43,072 nt of DNA. Origin: Euprymna scolopes. Taxonomy: Eukaryota; Mollusca; Cephalopoda; Sepiida; Sepiolidae. A program made the position numbers and the translations under genes. The stretch covers positions 28,606,913 to 28,649,984 of the forward strand of contig CM044515.1 of the NCBI GenBank assembly GCA_024364805.1, read 5' to 3'. The notes below the pieces were generated by a model, which saw only the letters and a program-made list of their open reading frames with translations, did not search any database and was not told the origin of the DNA. The stretch's first letter is position 1, and each line of letters begins with the position of its first letter. Of the stretch, positions 1 to 10,518 are shown piece after piece.

Positions 1-40
1 CCACGAAGCCACGAAGTCTATTTTGTACTCTGTCAAAGAA
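1..40 (-). mobile_element. LINE sliver (RT C-terminal region, cut by window edge)
   Basis: The minus strand reads DRVQNRLRGFV, matching DRVQNKLRGLVG in the larger LINE copy at 29985-30670. Only about 40 bases are present, so the rest lies outside the window or was lost. It belongs to the jockey/CR1-like LINE group with the CMEYCCHIWAG signature. The family link is fairly safe; the extent is unknown. Confidence 0.55.
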
Positions 41-640
41 AAGGAAAAGCGCCTCCTTCTCTCCGCTAGTCTGTGGGAGACCCTTGGGCATAATTGAGAA
101 CCCATTTATCCCCCCCCCTCATCGATCAGAGTAATGTGAGGTCATGGAAAGCAAGTGACTGATGTAATATGGAAGCAAACAGAAATAATTTTGCTGATGG
201 TTTCGTATTTTCGTTGCGCTGAGCAGGAGCTACCTCTGGGCACAACGATGAGGACAATCGTCCAGCATGGGCACTGCTCGGACAGAAAGAAACTGCAGCC
301 TACTGTCTGTACAGCTGCGAAGAAAGCTATGGCAATACATCAGGCCCTTTATTCGAGAAACAATGTGAACAGGGTTCTGAATCAGAACGCCTCTGCTCGG
401 TAGGGATTACCGTGATAGACACGTGACACCTGATCGTCATCAAACTACTCTCCGACAACCAGTAAAGAATAAATCAAAGAAGATAGAAGAAACCAACATC
501 GAAAATGATGAGCAACAATGAATTCATTAATACATTGAAGGAGACATAGATGGATGGAGAGCCATAGTCGTCAATGTCTGCACGAGGCAGGACATCATTT
601 GACTTGAATTGAACACACAAAAAAAACTTCCTTTGTGTTT
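41..640. other. Unassigned; one orphan 82-codon frame
   Basis: A plus-strand frame at 155-403 starts MTDVIWKQTEIILL and ends NQNASAR. I recognise no domain, signal peptide or family in it, and 82 codons can occur by chance. The rest holds a C-run at 110-119 and no repeat that I could pair elsewhere. It could be a host exon or old transposon sequence; nothing here decides. Confidence 0.25.
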
Positions 641-815
641 CTATTGACTTGTCTTCTCACAAGGGCAGACTTAGATACAAGATCGATTTCTAATATAAAG
701 AAAATTTAGCTCCCCAAAAAGGGACACTCTTAACTGAAACAAAAATAAAAATTGTCTTTACTGACCGAGGGCAAAAAAGATGAAGAGTAGTATCAGAGCA
801 GATACTACACTTTGA
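640..815 (+). repeat. Dispersed repeat R, copy 1
   Basis: Contains 'gggacactc' and 'cagatactacacttt' in the same order and spacing as 11330-11550 (plus) and 30835-30995 (minus). All three carry a 'gagttagacacaaggtcg'-like segment followed by an A-rich stretch. No coding sequence or Pol III promoter was seen. It is probably a non-autonomous element of unknown class. Confidence 0.6.
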
Positions 816-889
816 AAAATGTATTCATTTCTGAAAAATACAAAAATTACATACTAGGCCATTCAAAAGTGTTGGGGAGGGAGGTCTAT

Positions 890-925
890 GGATATCTGTG
901 TCATTGTACCTTATATCTATACACA
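890..925. repeat. Left half of repeat split by a Helitron
   Basis: Reads 'ggtctatgg...tcattgtaccttatat' and continues after the Helitron at about 1737-1830 ('tagctagaatcttaatcac'). The unbroken relative lies at 2161-2305, where both halves are contiguous. This pair gives a paralogous empty site for the Helitron. Confidence 0.6.
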
Positions 926-1735
926 TCTATAATAGTGAAATTGTCTTTGTGTATGTGTCTGTGTGTGTATACATTTCTCTACCAAACTACTCTGTCAATT
1001 TTTAGTCTACAGACTCGAGATTTGACATAAGGAGTATTGGGATTTGGGGAAATCTTTTTAATCGGTTTTCAGCCAGAAATTTGGCTGTCAAAGGGTCAAA
1101 GTTCTACGATTTGACGTTTGAAAGCTTTACCAAACTCCTCCGCCAATGTTGGGTCTAAACACTTGAAATTTTAGATGTAGGTTACTTGGACATGGATCAA
1201 ACCTTTTAATTTGATTTGAACTGAAAACAAATGTAAAAGAGTCTAAATTTGGGTCAATGTTTTTAAAAGAATTTGATCTCTGCAGTCTCTAACAAATTAC
1301 TCAGCGAATTTCTGGTCTACACATTTGAAATTTTACATAAACTGTATTCAGACATAAGGCAAGCTTTTTAATTGGTTTTTGGCCGAAAATTTAGCTGCTA
1401 AGGAGTCAAAATTCCAAAGATTTGACCTTTGTGGTCTCTAGCAAACTATTCAGCCAATTTTGGATCTAAAGATTTTAAATTTTAACATAAGGGCTATTCA
1501 GACATGCAGCAAGCTTTTTAATCAGTTTTTGGGCAAAAGTTTGGCTGCCAAGAGGTCAAAGTTGAAAGAGTTGACCTTTGCAGACTTTACCAAGCTCCTC
1601 CGCCAATTTTGGGTTTAAACGTTTGAAATTTTAGTTGTAGGTTACCTGGACATGAGTCAAACTTTTTAATATATTTATACATATGCACATAAAGTTATGA
1701 CTTTGGACCCGAGCAGAGCCGGGCTGAACTGCTGG
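926..1735 (+). mobile_element. Non-autonomous Helitron with internal subrepeats
   Basis: The 5' end is TCTATAATAGTGAAATTG followed by a TG-rich stretch. The 3' end is a GC-rich possible hairpin (gcag...ctgc) followed by CTGG and a flanking T, which fits the Helitron CTRR rule and A|T target. Inside are five degenerate units of about 150-160 bp, anchored by 'accaaactactc'-type motifs near 974, 1125, 1285, 1434 and 1590. No Rep/helicase coding is present. The copy at 12774-13391 shares the 5' end and one subrepeat. Confidence 0.65.
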
Positions 1736-1977
1736 TATATATATCATTTTAATAGCTAGAATCTTAATCACTATAATAATACATTCACTCAAGGTGTCGT
1801 TCTACTTAATATAATGCACTTTGATCGTAGCCTCAAGGCCAAGTTTACATTTTATATTCGACACGCAACATCTTGCATCGCATCTTCGCCAATTGGGTGA
1901 TCCCATCTTTTAAAAAGAACTTGGAGGGTGATAACGACATACGAATATCAAATACCTTAGCGTATTATTATAATAGA

Positions 1978-2135
1978 CTAGCGTGGGTACCTGGCGTTAC
2001 CCGGGTGTGGAAAGGTTTTAATGTAAGGGTATTGAAAACAGAACCCTAAAAAATATTTAAAAAAGAAAAAAAAAATTAACCAACCCCTAAAAAAAAAAAT
2101 GAAAATAGAAGCAATTACCCGCGTGAGCACAGAAA
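1978..2135 (-). mobile_element. Helitron 3'-end fragment
   Basis: On the minus strand it ends CACCCGGGTAACGCC then AGGTACCCACG then CTAG+T. The segment GGGTA...TACCC can form the usual terminal hairpin. This end matches the Helitron end at 41930-41952. No TC-type 5' end was found, so only the 3' part is called. A-rich DNA fills 2040-2110. Confidence 0.55.
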
Positions 2136-2160
2136 GAAAAATTAGCTGCAGTAACCATCT

Positions 2161-2232
2161 ATGGTCTATGGTAATTTTTATCACTGTACCTTATATATGT
2201 CTGCCATTTTTCTAGCTAAAATCTTAATCGCC

Positions 2233-2274
<42 letters not shown>

Positions 2275-2305
2275 TATACACTGGGAGTTGTCCGACTTAA
2301 GATTC
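2161..2305. repeat. Unbroken copy of the Helitron-split repeat, with (TAA)n
   Basis: Matches 890-925 plus 1737-1830, with 'ctagctaaaatcttaatcgcc' parallel to 'tagctagaatcttaatcac'. A (TAA)n tract of about 13 units at 2234-2272 replaces a short 'ataataa' in the other copy, so the microsatellite grew within the repeat. Confidence 0.6.
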
Positions 2306-2401
2306 GCAAATCGATTTATTTCTGCTTTTGCATTGTATTGAAAGAAAAACGTTTGATCTATAAATAGCTGAAGCATCCTTTTAAGGGAAGAGCTTAACGA
2401 C

Positions 2402-2445
2402 ATGTATTATTTGGATTATTCAGACTCCTGTTCTCGTGTTGAATG
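2402..2445 (-). repeat. SINE-E 3'-end fragment
   Basis: The minus strand ends 'aataatccaaataatac', as do the longer SINE-E copies at 7671-7985 and 40396-40711. Only the last 40 bases remain. Confidence 0.45.
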
Positions 2446-2726
2446 TTAATAGTATAGTTTTGACTTCAGACAGACAGATACTAAATCTCCATTCATAATA
2501 CCATTGTAATAGTACATTAATACAAGTAATAATTGCATAGTTTTGACTTCAGACAGATATAAATAATAATAGCTCTTTAAAGAAAACGAAATTTGTTTCT
2601 GAATGAATTTCTAAATTACTGATTGAATTAATTCTTACAAAAAAAAAAATTATTGATTTTGTTGTTCTTAATTGAAAAGGTCACCAGGTTTCGACGGCAA
2701 AAGGATTAAGGATTTTTTTTTATTCA

Positions 2727-3017
2727 TCATTGATCGTATTTTGGGTGTTATTTTTCACGTTTTCGGTCGATGTAACCACCGACCTTCTTCAGGTGTATCT
2801 GGGAATCTTTCTATCGAACTCGGAAATCTGCAAGGACTTTCAAACAATAATTTAATCCATAAGGGTAACATGCTATAATTCCATCAGCCATGACCAGGTA
2901 GAAATATTAAGTTGCAATTGTATATTTGACATTACTCCTCACTGAGAATTGAGCCTTCAACCTCCGGAAGAATGCCATTTAGAACTGAATTATACTTAGT
3001 ATTTTATCCGCGACGAC
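2727..3017 (-). mobile_element. tRNA-headed SINE-E, copy 1
   Basis: Aligned by eye with 7671-7985 and 40396-40711: a tRNA-like head ('ggataaaatactaag' after a Pol III A-box-like start, then 'gttgaaggctcaat' as a weak B box), a middle part with 'ctggtcatggctga', and a 3' domain reading CTGAAGAAGGTCG...CGACCGAAA. It has no coding capacity and would depend on a LINE for mobility. The head is degenerate, so the parent tRNA is not assigned. Confidence 0.6.
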
Positions 3018-3129
3018 GTGTGTTCTTGTGGATTAAATAATATTTGGGGATATTTTTTTTTCACTTATTCATAGGTAGACGTACAAGACGTTTTATCTAG
3101 AAGATTCAATTTGATAAGTGCCAGATTAA

Positions 3130-3365
3130 TGTAGTGGGACAGGTTATCTCAATATTTTAGAAGAATCTTTCACTTAGTGATACAAGCACAAAAATTGGCA
3201 CAAATGACGTTCAGAACATCCATTTTAAGAAAAGAACGTTAGCCATTAGAAAATTCAAGATGGCTGCCAGTTTTCAAGATGGCTGTAGAAGCAAACCTGA
3301 CAAATTTCAATTTGGGGGCTTGTATCACCAAGTGAAAGATTGTTTCAGCAATCTGCCCGGCTATA
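3130..3365. mobile_element. Foldback/MITE-like element with long inverted arms
   Basis: The left arm contains 'aatctttcacttagtgatac' and the reverse complement of the right arm 'aatctttcacttggtgatac'. Each arm is about 50 bp, and the outer ends GTGGGACAG and CCGGGCAG are related. The ends lie next to TA, which hints at a TA target, but I cannot define the duplication. A short relative at 13607-13829 shares both end types. No transposase is present. Confidence 0.6.
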
Positions 3366-3711
3366 GATGTCACGATTGTCACAGATTTTGTGAATTGGTG
3401 TTGTCTTAATTTGGCTGAATAGGGATTAACATCGGTTACATTATTTTCTCCTGAATATTCTTCTCAGCAACGTCGAGATGTCATTTCAGGGAAATCTAAA
3501 GCATTACGAACTTATTTTCTTTAGGAAAAAAAAATTATTTTAGATTTTAGCGTTATAAAATAATGAACGTTGGGTCTGCATTAATATAACCAAATATTTA
3601 GGCATATTTGACACTAGGGAAATGTCGAAAACATTTAAGCCTTCTGTCTCATCTATTGCTGATAGAGATTTGCAATTTACCTGTCTGAAGCCGAAACTAT
3701 ATTTAAAAAAA
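3366..3711. other. No recognisable feature
   Basis: AT-rich single-copy-looking DNA. I saw no coding frame of note, tandem repeat or match elsewhere in the window. Confidence 0.5.
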
Positions 3712-4240
3712 AACAACTTTTTATTACAATTTTACCTCAAACAAGCCACTTTGATGTAAGAGGCTACTATCGGGGACATAAGTTGCAGGGATACTATGTA
3801 GGAAGTTGAGCAGCTAGATGCCTGTTCACATTACACTTTAACTTCTGCATGAACTCAGAAGGGAGTTCCAAAGTCTAGCAGTTCTGGAGAAGAAACTATT
3901 AGAGTAGAAGGCTTTCTTACATCTAGGGATCTCTACTGTGTAGGGGTGGGATTTTGCTGCTTGTAGAACAGGCAGAGGGAGGCAACGTTTTGTCGATGGG
4001 ACAGAAGTTGAAGCTTAGATGACAGTTCAGAACCTATCAGGTTTGCGACTCTCTTTCGAACCCTGTACAGGAGCAAGAGACGAGTAGTAGATGCACCAGC
4101 CCAAATGAGACAACAATACTCCATACATGGGCGAATGGTGGTCCTGTAGAGGTACAGGATACTTTCAGGTATAAGTAACTTTCTAGCACGGTAAATAGAG
4201 CCCACATTCTTTGCAGCAGCCGTGGCAATGCTCTATTACT
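3712..4240 (-). pseudogene. LINE 3' end: RT C-terminal domain, internally deleted
   Basis: Jockey/CR1-like LINE pol C terminus. The minus strand reads AAAKNVGSIYRARKL, then ESILYLYRTTIRPCMEYCC, IWAGAS and RVRKRVANLIG, then RQNVASLCLFYK, where the frame is lost. Past a deletion it picks up again near the stop as LWNSLPSEFMQKLKCNVNR. A 3' UTR follows to about 3712. The region lies C-terminal to the polymerase motifs. The copy is 5' truncated and dead. A better-preserved relative is at 19660-20395. Confidence 0.8.
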
Positions 4241-4267
4241 TCTATTAACTGTACTACTGTTCTATGT

Positions 4268-4700
4268 TACAGTGCTGAATTAATTTAGTCTAGTATCTGT
4301 TTTGTTTTCATGAGATAATCTTCCCAGATATTACCTCTTCCTTTGGAAGAGAGGCATTGTATTATATATGCTACTGTTAGAAGACTTTCCTCCCAGGCAT
4401 TACCTTCTCCTCGTGGAGAATAGTGTAGTATATATTCGTTCATGATGATACCAACCTCCCAGGCATTACATTTTTGTGTCATGAAGGTGGCAGTGTAACA
4501 TATGTTCGTAGATCATATCATCCTCCTAGGTATTACACCTCCTTTTTATGAAGTGTGAAAGGATAGTGTAGTATCTGTTTTGTATTCATGCAATACTCCC
4601 AGGTATTACATCCTCCCTTATGTTGGGGCGGGGGTAATCTAGTCTGTTTTGTGGTTATGAAGTTAGGGATTACCTTCTCCCTTTTGTGTGTGTTGGGGGG
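4268..4700. repeat. 69-bp satellite X, array 1 (about six units)
   Basis: The anchor 'tcccaggNattacc' recurs near 4322, 4391, 4457, 4524, 4597 and 4665, giving units of about 66-72 bp. Each unit also carries 'agtgtagtatctgtt'. A second array is at 23440-23885. Units are diverged. Short frames across it are not genes. Confidence 0.75.
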
Positions 4701-4719
4701 GGGGGAGTAGTAATATGCT

Positions 4720-4756
4720 AGCAAAACTATGCGCCCGTTGGCTGCATAGTTTTGCT
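4720..4756. other. Perfect 13-bp stem, 11-nt loop hairpin
   Basis: GCAAAACTATGC (4721-4732) is exactly complementary to GCATAGTTTTGC (4744-4755), with one further A-T pair outside. It sits just after a G11 run that ends satellite X array 1. Function unknown. Confidence 0.6.
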
Positions 4757-5212
4757 TGTGACTCTAACTTTAGAACTGTCAGTCTGAAGAGAAAATCAAT
4801 CTTGAGTGCTGATGTAGCAACAATAGCTACTGTAATTTCATGAACAGAAAAATAAGTGATGGTATTTCTGGAAATGTCAAGGATTTCAATTCTTAAAAAA
4901 AGAATTCCAACTGCAAATTCTAAAGATATTGTCAAGAATTTCGCTTTTGTTTCCAGTAACCGAGATATTTAAAAAAAAAAATCTAATATATGAAGTAATG
5001 GAAGCTTTTTTGCGTATATCTCAACAGAATATCAGTGCATTTATCGAGACTCAATTAACGTTTCTGTTTCGTTACTAAGACTTGTCTTATCTCAACAAGA
5101 ATCCATTTGGAATATCATAAAATGGCATTAATATTTAATCCAGTGCTTCTTGCGAGGCAGATTCACTTATTGAGACAAAAATACAGTAGGAAGAACACAA
5201 ATTTCATGTGTT
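4757..5212. other. No recognisable feature
   Basis: AT-rich. The minus frame at 4663-4935 has no family resemblance and runs into satellite X. Confidence 0.45.
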
Positions 5213-6003
5213 TCTTTTTAGTACTTTGATAAAGGTGTTTTTAGTATTTTGATAATGGGTTTTTTTAGTACTTTGGTAAAGGTGTTTCTTTGTACTTTGG
5301 TAAAGGTATTTTTGTACTTTGGTAAAGGTATTTTTGTACTTTGGTAAAGGTATTTTTGTACTTTGGTAAAGGTATTTTTGTACTTTGGTAAAGCTGTTTT
5401 TTAGCACTTTGGTAAAGGTGTTTTTTAGTATTTCAGTAATGGTGTTTTTAGTATTTTAATAAAGGTTTTTTTTTTAGTACTTTGGTAAAGGTGTTTCTTT
5501 GTACTTTGGTAAAGGTATTTTTGTACTTTGGTAAAGGTATTTTTGTACTTTGGTAAAGGTATTGTTGTACTTTGGTAAAGGTATTTTTGTACTTTGGTAA
5601 AGGTATTTTTGTACTTTGGTAAATGTGTTTTTTAGCACTTTGATAAATGTGTTTTTTAGTACTTTGGTAAAAGTGTCCTTTAGTACTTTTGTAAAGCTGC
5701 CTTTTTTAGTACTTTGGTAAAGGTGTTTTTTAGTACTTTGATAAAGGTGTTGTTTTTAGTACTTTGGTAAAGGTGTTTTTTGTACATTGGTAAAAGTGTT
5801 GTTTTTTTTTTTTAGTACTTTGATTAAGGTGTTTTTTAGTACTTCAGTAATGATGTTTTTTAATCCTTTGATAATGGTGTTTTTTTGTATTTCGATAAAG
5901 GTGTTTTTGTACTTTAGTAAAAGTGTTTTTGTAGTTTAGTAAAGTTGTTTTTTTGTACTTTATTAAAGGTGTTTTTTTGTACTTCGCTAAAGGTGTTTTT
6001 TGT
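5213..6003. repeat. Minisatellite 1, 22-bp unit
   Basis: Consensus gtatttttgtactttggtaaag (written here as 'gtatttttgtac' + 'tttggtaaag', 22 bp), with drift to 23-26 bp through T-run length. Roughly 34 units. The most uniform part is about 5290-5400 and 5500-5625; the edges are diverged. The minus strand frame 5204-5407 is a product of the repeat. Confidence 0.85.
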
Positions 6004-6214
6004 TTACACATAATAATAATATGTGTTCACTAAGGTTATTGTGAGTGTTTGAAAAATCAATGAAATAACTGTGACTTTGGACGACGTTATTTTATAGCAA
6101 AAAGTATTGATACATGAATATAAAAAGTCACTTTCAATCATTCATGCAAACACATGTTTGGTGAAGAAAGTTGGGTTAGTCATAAAACTTAAAAATGTGT
6201 ATGGCAATATGTTC

Positions 6215-7260
6215 ATGGTGTGAATATGTGTGTATAAGTAATATACATATGTAAGTATTTAGCATTGTATATGTATGTGCGTTGGTTTACCTTGTTCTTG
6301 TTACTGCATGTATAGGAATGAGTAGCAATTCTTTTCTGTTCACTTGGCACTTGTTAGTGTGTCAGAATGTGCTTTTGAGACAAAAAATGCTGATATGTGA
6401 TTCATAGAGTTCTTTCTGGCTTGCCACCCGCAGCCCCAAAGGTCATGTAGTGGTGGTGTGATGGGAGATAGAGAATACGTTCTTGGGGTCCTGTACATTG
6501 GTGCATCGACGGGCTTGAGAATTCTGGAGAAAACTTATTTTATTAACCAGGTACTATTTTCACATCAACGTGTTACTTTTTCACATGAACATGGTGCTTT
6601 TTTCACATGAACGTGTTACTTTTTTCACATGAACGTGTTACTTTTTCACATGAACATGGTGCTTTTTTCACATGAACGTGTTACTTTTTTCACATGAACA
6701 TGTTACTTTTTTCACATGAACGTGTTACGTTTTTCACATGTACATGTTACTGTTTTCGCATGTACATGTTACTTTTCTCAAATGAATGTGTTACTTTTTC
6801 ACATGAACGTGTTACTTTTTTCACATGTACATGTTACTGTTTTCACATGTACATGTTACTTTTCTCAAATGAATGTGTTACTTTTTCACATGAACGTGTT
6901 ACTTTTTTCACATGTACATGTTACTGTTTTCGCATGTACATGTTACTTTTCTCAAATGAATGTGTTACTTTTTCACATGAAGGTGTTACTTTTTTTTTAC
7001 ATGTACGTGCTATTTTTTCCGCATGAACGTGTTAATATTTTCCCATGAACGTGTTACTATTTTCAAATGAACATGTTACTTTTTCAACATAAACGTGTTA
7101 CTTTTTCAACATAAACATGTTACTTTTTCAACATAAACGTGTTACTTTTTTCACATGAAAGCCTTACTTTTTTGGAGCTTGAAACAACATTCATTGTCTG
7201 AAAAATATTTGGAGTTAACATGTTTCATTGAAAACTTGCTTGATTCAGTCGCCACATAAC
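6215..7260 (+). repeat. Dispersed repeat K, copy 1, carrying the expanded array
   Basis: The flanks 'gagaatacgttcttggg' and 'ggagcttgaaacaacattca' match 'gagaatacattcttggg' and 'ggagcttggaaagattttca' at 10245-10660. Here minisatellite 2 lies between them; the other copy has a single unit. Nothing coding was recognised. 6004-6214 is unassigned. Confidence 0.7.
6555..7165. repeat. Minisatellite 2, 22-bp unit with 87-bp higher-order repeat
   Basis: The basic unit is 'cacatgaacgtgttac' plus a T-run (about 22 bp), roughly 27 units. In the middle, 'cttttctcaaatgaatgtg' recurs at about 6772, 6859 and 6946, exactly 87 bp apart, marking a four-unit higher-order repeat. Because 87 is divisible by three, long repetitive frames (6694-7048) open up. 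They are by-products. Confidence 0.85.
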
Positions 7261-7670
7261 TTTGAGGTTATGGCAGCGCTCTAAAATGAAGAGAGGGGTG
7301 GATAGCAAGATCAGCCAAACGTCTGTTGCAGTTCTCCTTATAATCAATTTTCATAATTTGAAATTGTCTAAAAATAACATTTTTTATTTGATTAAAATTT
7401 GTGGATTTTCTGTTGTTTTCTTTTATTAAATTTTTTTTTTATTGTTTCAATTTTACATTCACTTTGATTAAATGTAATATTTTTCTGTTCTTCTTTTTAT
7501 TCTAAAAGTTTTTAATTCTGATCTTAAATCTTGACCAAATTTAGTTTTATTCAATTAAAAATTTGTTGATTTTCTGGGTATATTTTTAAAATAGCAATTC
7601 GGTCATATGCTTCTGATTTTTGGGAGATGAGGATTGATAATTCGTATTATTTCAATGATTCGGACTACTT
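7261..7670. other. AT-rich, no recognisable gene
   Basis: T-rich and A-rich runs with no coding frame or repeat that I could match elsewhere. Confidence 0.45.
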
Positions 7671-7985
7671 GAAGGGCCTGTGGCACAGTGGATAAAGTAC
7701 TCGGTAAATTAAATGCCACTCTTTTGGAGGTGATACCCAGAATACAATTGTGAATTACTTACGACTCTACCCAGTCATCGCTGATGAAACAAGAGTATAC
7801 TAACCCCGGTAGATTAAATGAAGGATTCTGTTCTAAACTCTATACAGATTCCCGAGTTCGATAGAAAGATTGTCGAATTGAGCAAGGTACACATGAAGAA
7901 GGTCGAAGGTTCCATCAATCAGAACTTTGTGAAAATAACACTCAAGATGAGAACAATTGTCTAAAGAATCTAAATAATACGAACA
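7671..7985 (+). mobile_element. tRNA-headed SINE-E, copy 2
   Basis: The head reads 'gggcctgtggcacagtgg' with a clear A box (TGGCACAGTGG) and a decayed B box near 'ggaggtgatacccag'. A middle part contains 'agattcccgagttcgatag', then the 'gaagaaggtcgaaggtt' domain and an 'aatctaaataatac' end. No coding. It sits beside AT-rich DNA and is the clearest head in the window. Confidence 0.65.
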
Positions 7986-8094
7986 AGTTCATTTTTTGCT
8001 TATTGTTTTAATTTTTAATTACTTTGATTAAATTTTTAAAATTTAGGGTTTCTTATTTGTTGTGAGGGTTTTTTAAATTCAAATTTTAGATTTT

Positions 8095-8475
8095 GGAATT
8101 ACATTCTCCTTGCTTTTTCTTTATTTCTTTCTTTCTTTTTATTTCTTTATTCATTTTTATTTTTATTTATTTATTTATTTTTATTTATTTATTTAATTAT
8201 TGTTATTTATTTACTTATTTATTTTTATTTAATTATTTTTATTTATTTATTTTTATTTATTTATTCATTTATTTTTATTTATTCATTTATTTTTATTTAT
8301 TCATTTATTTTTATTTACTTAATTATTTTTATTTATTTGTATTTATTTATTTATTTGTTATAAATTTAATTAGGTCATTTTTATTTATTCATTTATTTTT
8401 GTTTATTTAATTATTTTTATTTATTTATTTTCATTTATTTTTTTTTGTTATAAATTTAATTAGTTCATTTTTTTC
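8095..8475. repeat. (TTTA)n tract
   Basis: Imperfect tetranucleotide repeat interspersed with TTTTTA. The plus frame 8093-8410 (F, I, Y, L only) is a by-product. Confidence 0.85.
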
Positions 8476-8689
8476 CTCATAAATCGTATTCCTTTTTATT
8501 TCTAAATTTTTCGTTGATTAATTTCTGGTTGATTGTCATGTCAAAGATTTGATTGGCTAATTCTTATTCAACTGTAATTGATTGACTTTTACTTGAAAGA
8601 TTTTCATTGTTTTAGTCTTAAAATAGCAAAAATTTTCCTGTCATAATTTTAATTGACCAAAATCCTTATTTCTCATTTCAACTGTAAAT

Positions 8690-8800
8690 TGTGATTAACC
8701 GCGACAGGATAGGGTTCCTATCCCATTAGTTAACCACCTGAAGAAAGCCAGAGGATGAGTTAGCTGAAACGTGGTGATACATGTATATATGAATTTAAAA
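8690..8800 (+). repeat. Element end with CTGAAGA...GAAAC domain
   Basis: Reads 'ccacctgaagaaagcc' then 'agctgaaacgtggtg', the same arrangement as the 3' domain of SINE-E but with different flanks. It is likely the 3' end of another element. Upstream 'gggttcctatccc' can form a small hairpin. Confidence 0.4.
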
Positions 8801-8849
8801 AAAAAAACTAAATATTTTTTCTGGTGAATTCATGTAAGTCTCAGAAGAT

Positions 8850-9140
8850 TTATTTGGTTGACTGGTTGGTTGTTTTTGTTTTACAGCATATCAACCCTTT
8901 TCAGGTTATTTAATGCCAAATCCAGTGATTTTGAAGAATAATTTTTTGATAGAATATATTTGTTTTTGTTTTTTTTTTTCAAGTCAGTTTCTATTTAACC
9001 CATAGTTGGGACCCTAACAGGTACTACCACTCCGAGTCATGGTGGACCTGGGAGCAATGTCAATTAAGGAGTGGCTCCACACTCCCCAAAGCCCGCAAGC
9101 TGGGGCCTCACCATTGGATATAGTTTAAGGTCATATCCAG
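8850..9140 (+). mobile_element. Interspersed element D, copy 1
   Basis: About 280 bp closely matching 30181-30524 (opposite strand): 'ggttggttgtttttgtttta', 'tagttgggaccctaacagg', 'gacctgggagcaatg', 'gcctcaccattggatatag'. One frame reads VDLGAM, which I recall from 3' tails of many invertebrate interspersed repeats (unverified). Its 3' end is shorter than copy 2. Confidence 0.7.
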
Positions 9141-9915
9141 GACCAAAGATTTCTTTGGTATATTCATGCCATTCAATGAAACGTGTGTAAGATGCAGCAA
9201 TAAAGCAATAGGAATGTGAATTAAATAAATACTTCTGTGGCTTTGAAATGTTTAATAAAGTCAGAATTGAAATAACCCGAAACATCACGTCAATACACAT
9301 AAATACACATTAGTCTGTGTTATAGAGTGGAGGATTTTCAAATTTCTTTGTCAGTGAAATGTGAAAAAATTGATTTGACAAGCATAGAATCATTGTTGAA
9401 TATAACAACAACATGCATCAGCATAAAAGGTGTGACGTTTGCACAAAATGATGCCAACTCTTGGGAATATGCCAAAAAAGCTTTTATTGAAAACCCCCAC
9501 AAAAACAAAAGAAAAAAAAGCGATTAACATAATTCCAATATGAAAACCACAATCTGCCGATATACATTCCTCTGCTGCTGTTGATCAAACTTATTAAAGT
9601 GCCGATATCGAGAAAATATATGTGACGCGCCAAATTTGGATTACTATGGCTTAAGTACGTGTTGTGACATAGTTCGAACACGTGACTATTGTTCACATGC
9701 ATTTAAAAAAAAAAAAAGCGGTTGAAATCAGTCAAATCTGCGAGTTAGAATACAAACATGTAGCAGATTACTTGTGAATTCAATTACCAGTTATTGTTAC
9801 TCGACATGGACTTCTATTATTGTACCTAGCCAAATGAATCTATTCTACGTTTTATATCGGTGCATTTTTTATGATACGACAGATTTTTTTTTTCTTATTT
9901 TTTGTTGTTGTTGTT
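9141..9915. other. No recognisable gene
   Basis: Small frames at 9064-9300 (minus), 9327-9527 (plus) and 9484-9702 (minus) show no family resemblance. The first begins inside element D. Short A-runs and a TTG microsatellite (9903-9918) are present. Confidence 0.4.
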
Positions 9916-9917
9916 GT

Positions 9918-10115
9918 TGAGCATCATTTATTCATTTCGTATGAATCAAATAATTTTATTATTTGCATTCGTTTCCCCAATATCTAGAAAGGCATCAGGT
10001 ACATACTGGAATGGACCACATGAAGGTTGCCAACATCCCTGTGGAACAAACCGGATTTGAACTTAACACATTCAGGTTGTTAGTCCGTGTTGTTAACCAC
10101 TTAGTCACCATTACT
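9918..10115 (-). mobile_element. tRNA-headed SINE-S, copy 1
   Basis: The minus strand head reads 'ggtgactaagtggttaac' (A box TGACTAAGTGG, 10098-10108) and 'aagttcaaatccgg' (B box, 10053-10064), with near-tRNA spacing. Then come 'ggcaaccttcatgtgg' and a tail ending 'attcatacgaaatgaataa'. Three more copies (14969, 27936, 28139) lie in the same orientation. Pol III transcribed in principle; no coding. Confidence 0.75.
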
Positions 10116-10244
10116 TCCCTCCTTCTGTTTCCTGGGGAAAAGACATTTATTTTCTTGATTCTTTTAATAGAATCGGGCACACACAAGATCGACCACATAA
10201 AGGTTGCCAACATCTATGATGAAAGTAGTGTGATGGACGCATAT

Positions 10245-10484
10245 ATAAGTATTTGACAGTGTGACATTTGTATCTGTGTGCATTTACGTTTACGATGTTC
10301 TTGTCTTGTACACCCATATGCTACAAACTGTAATGTGTGTGAGTTGATGAAGCTGGCATGTGAGTAATTGAGTCCTTTTCCCTCTCACAACCCTACCTCG
10401 GGCCCCAAATGGCATGGGATGATTTGTAGAGAATACATTCTTGGGTTACTTTTGTTCCACCGGCTGGTGAAGACTGTCGAAAAC

Positions 10485-10518
<34 letters not shown>

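Noticed and set aside
6694-7048. 110-codon cysteine-rich repeat frames
   Set aside because: By-product of an 87-bp (29-codon) higher-order repeat.
5213-7165. CRISPR array
   Set aside because: Repeats are contiguous with no unique spacers, in an animal genome with LINEs and SINEs.
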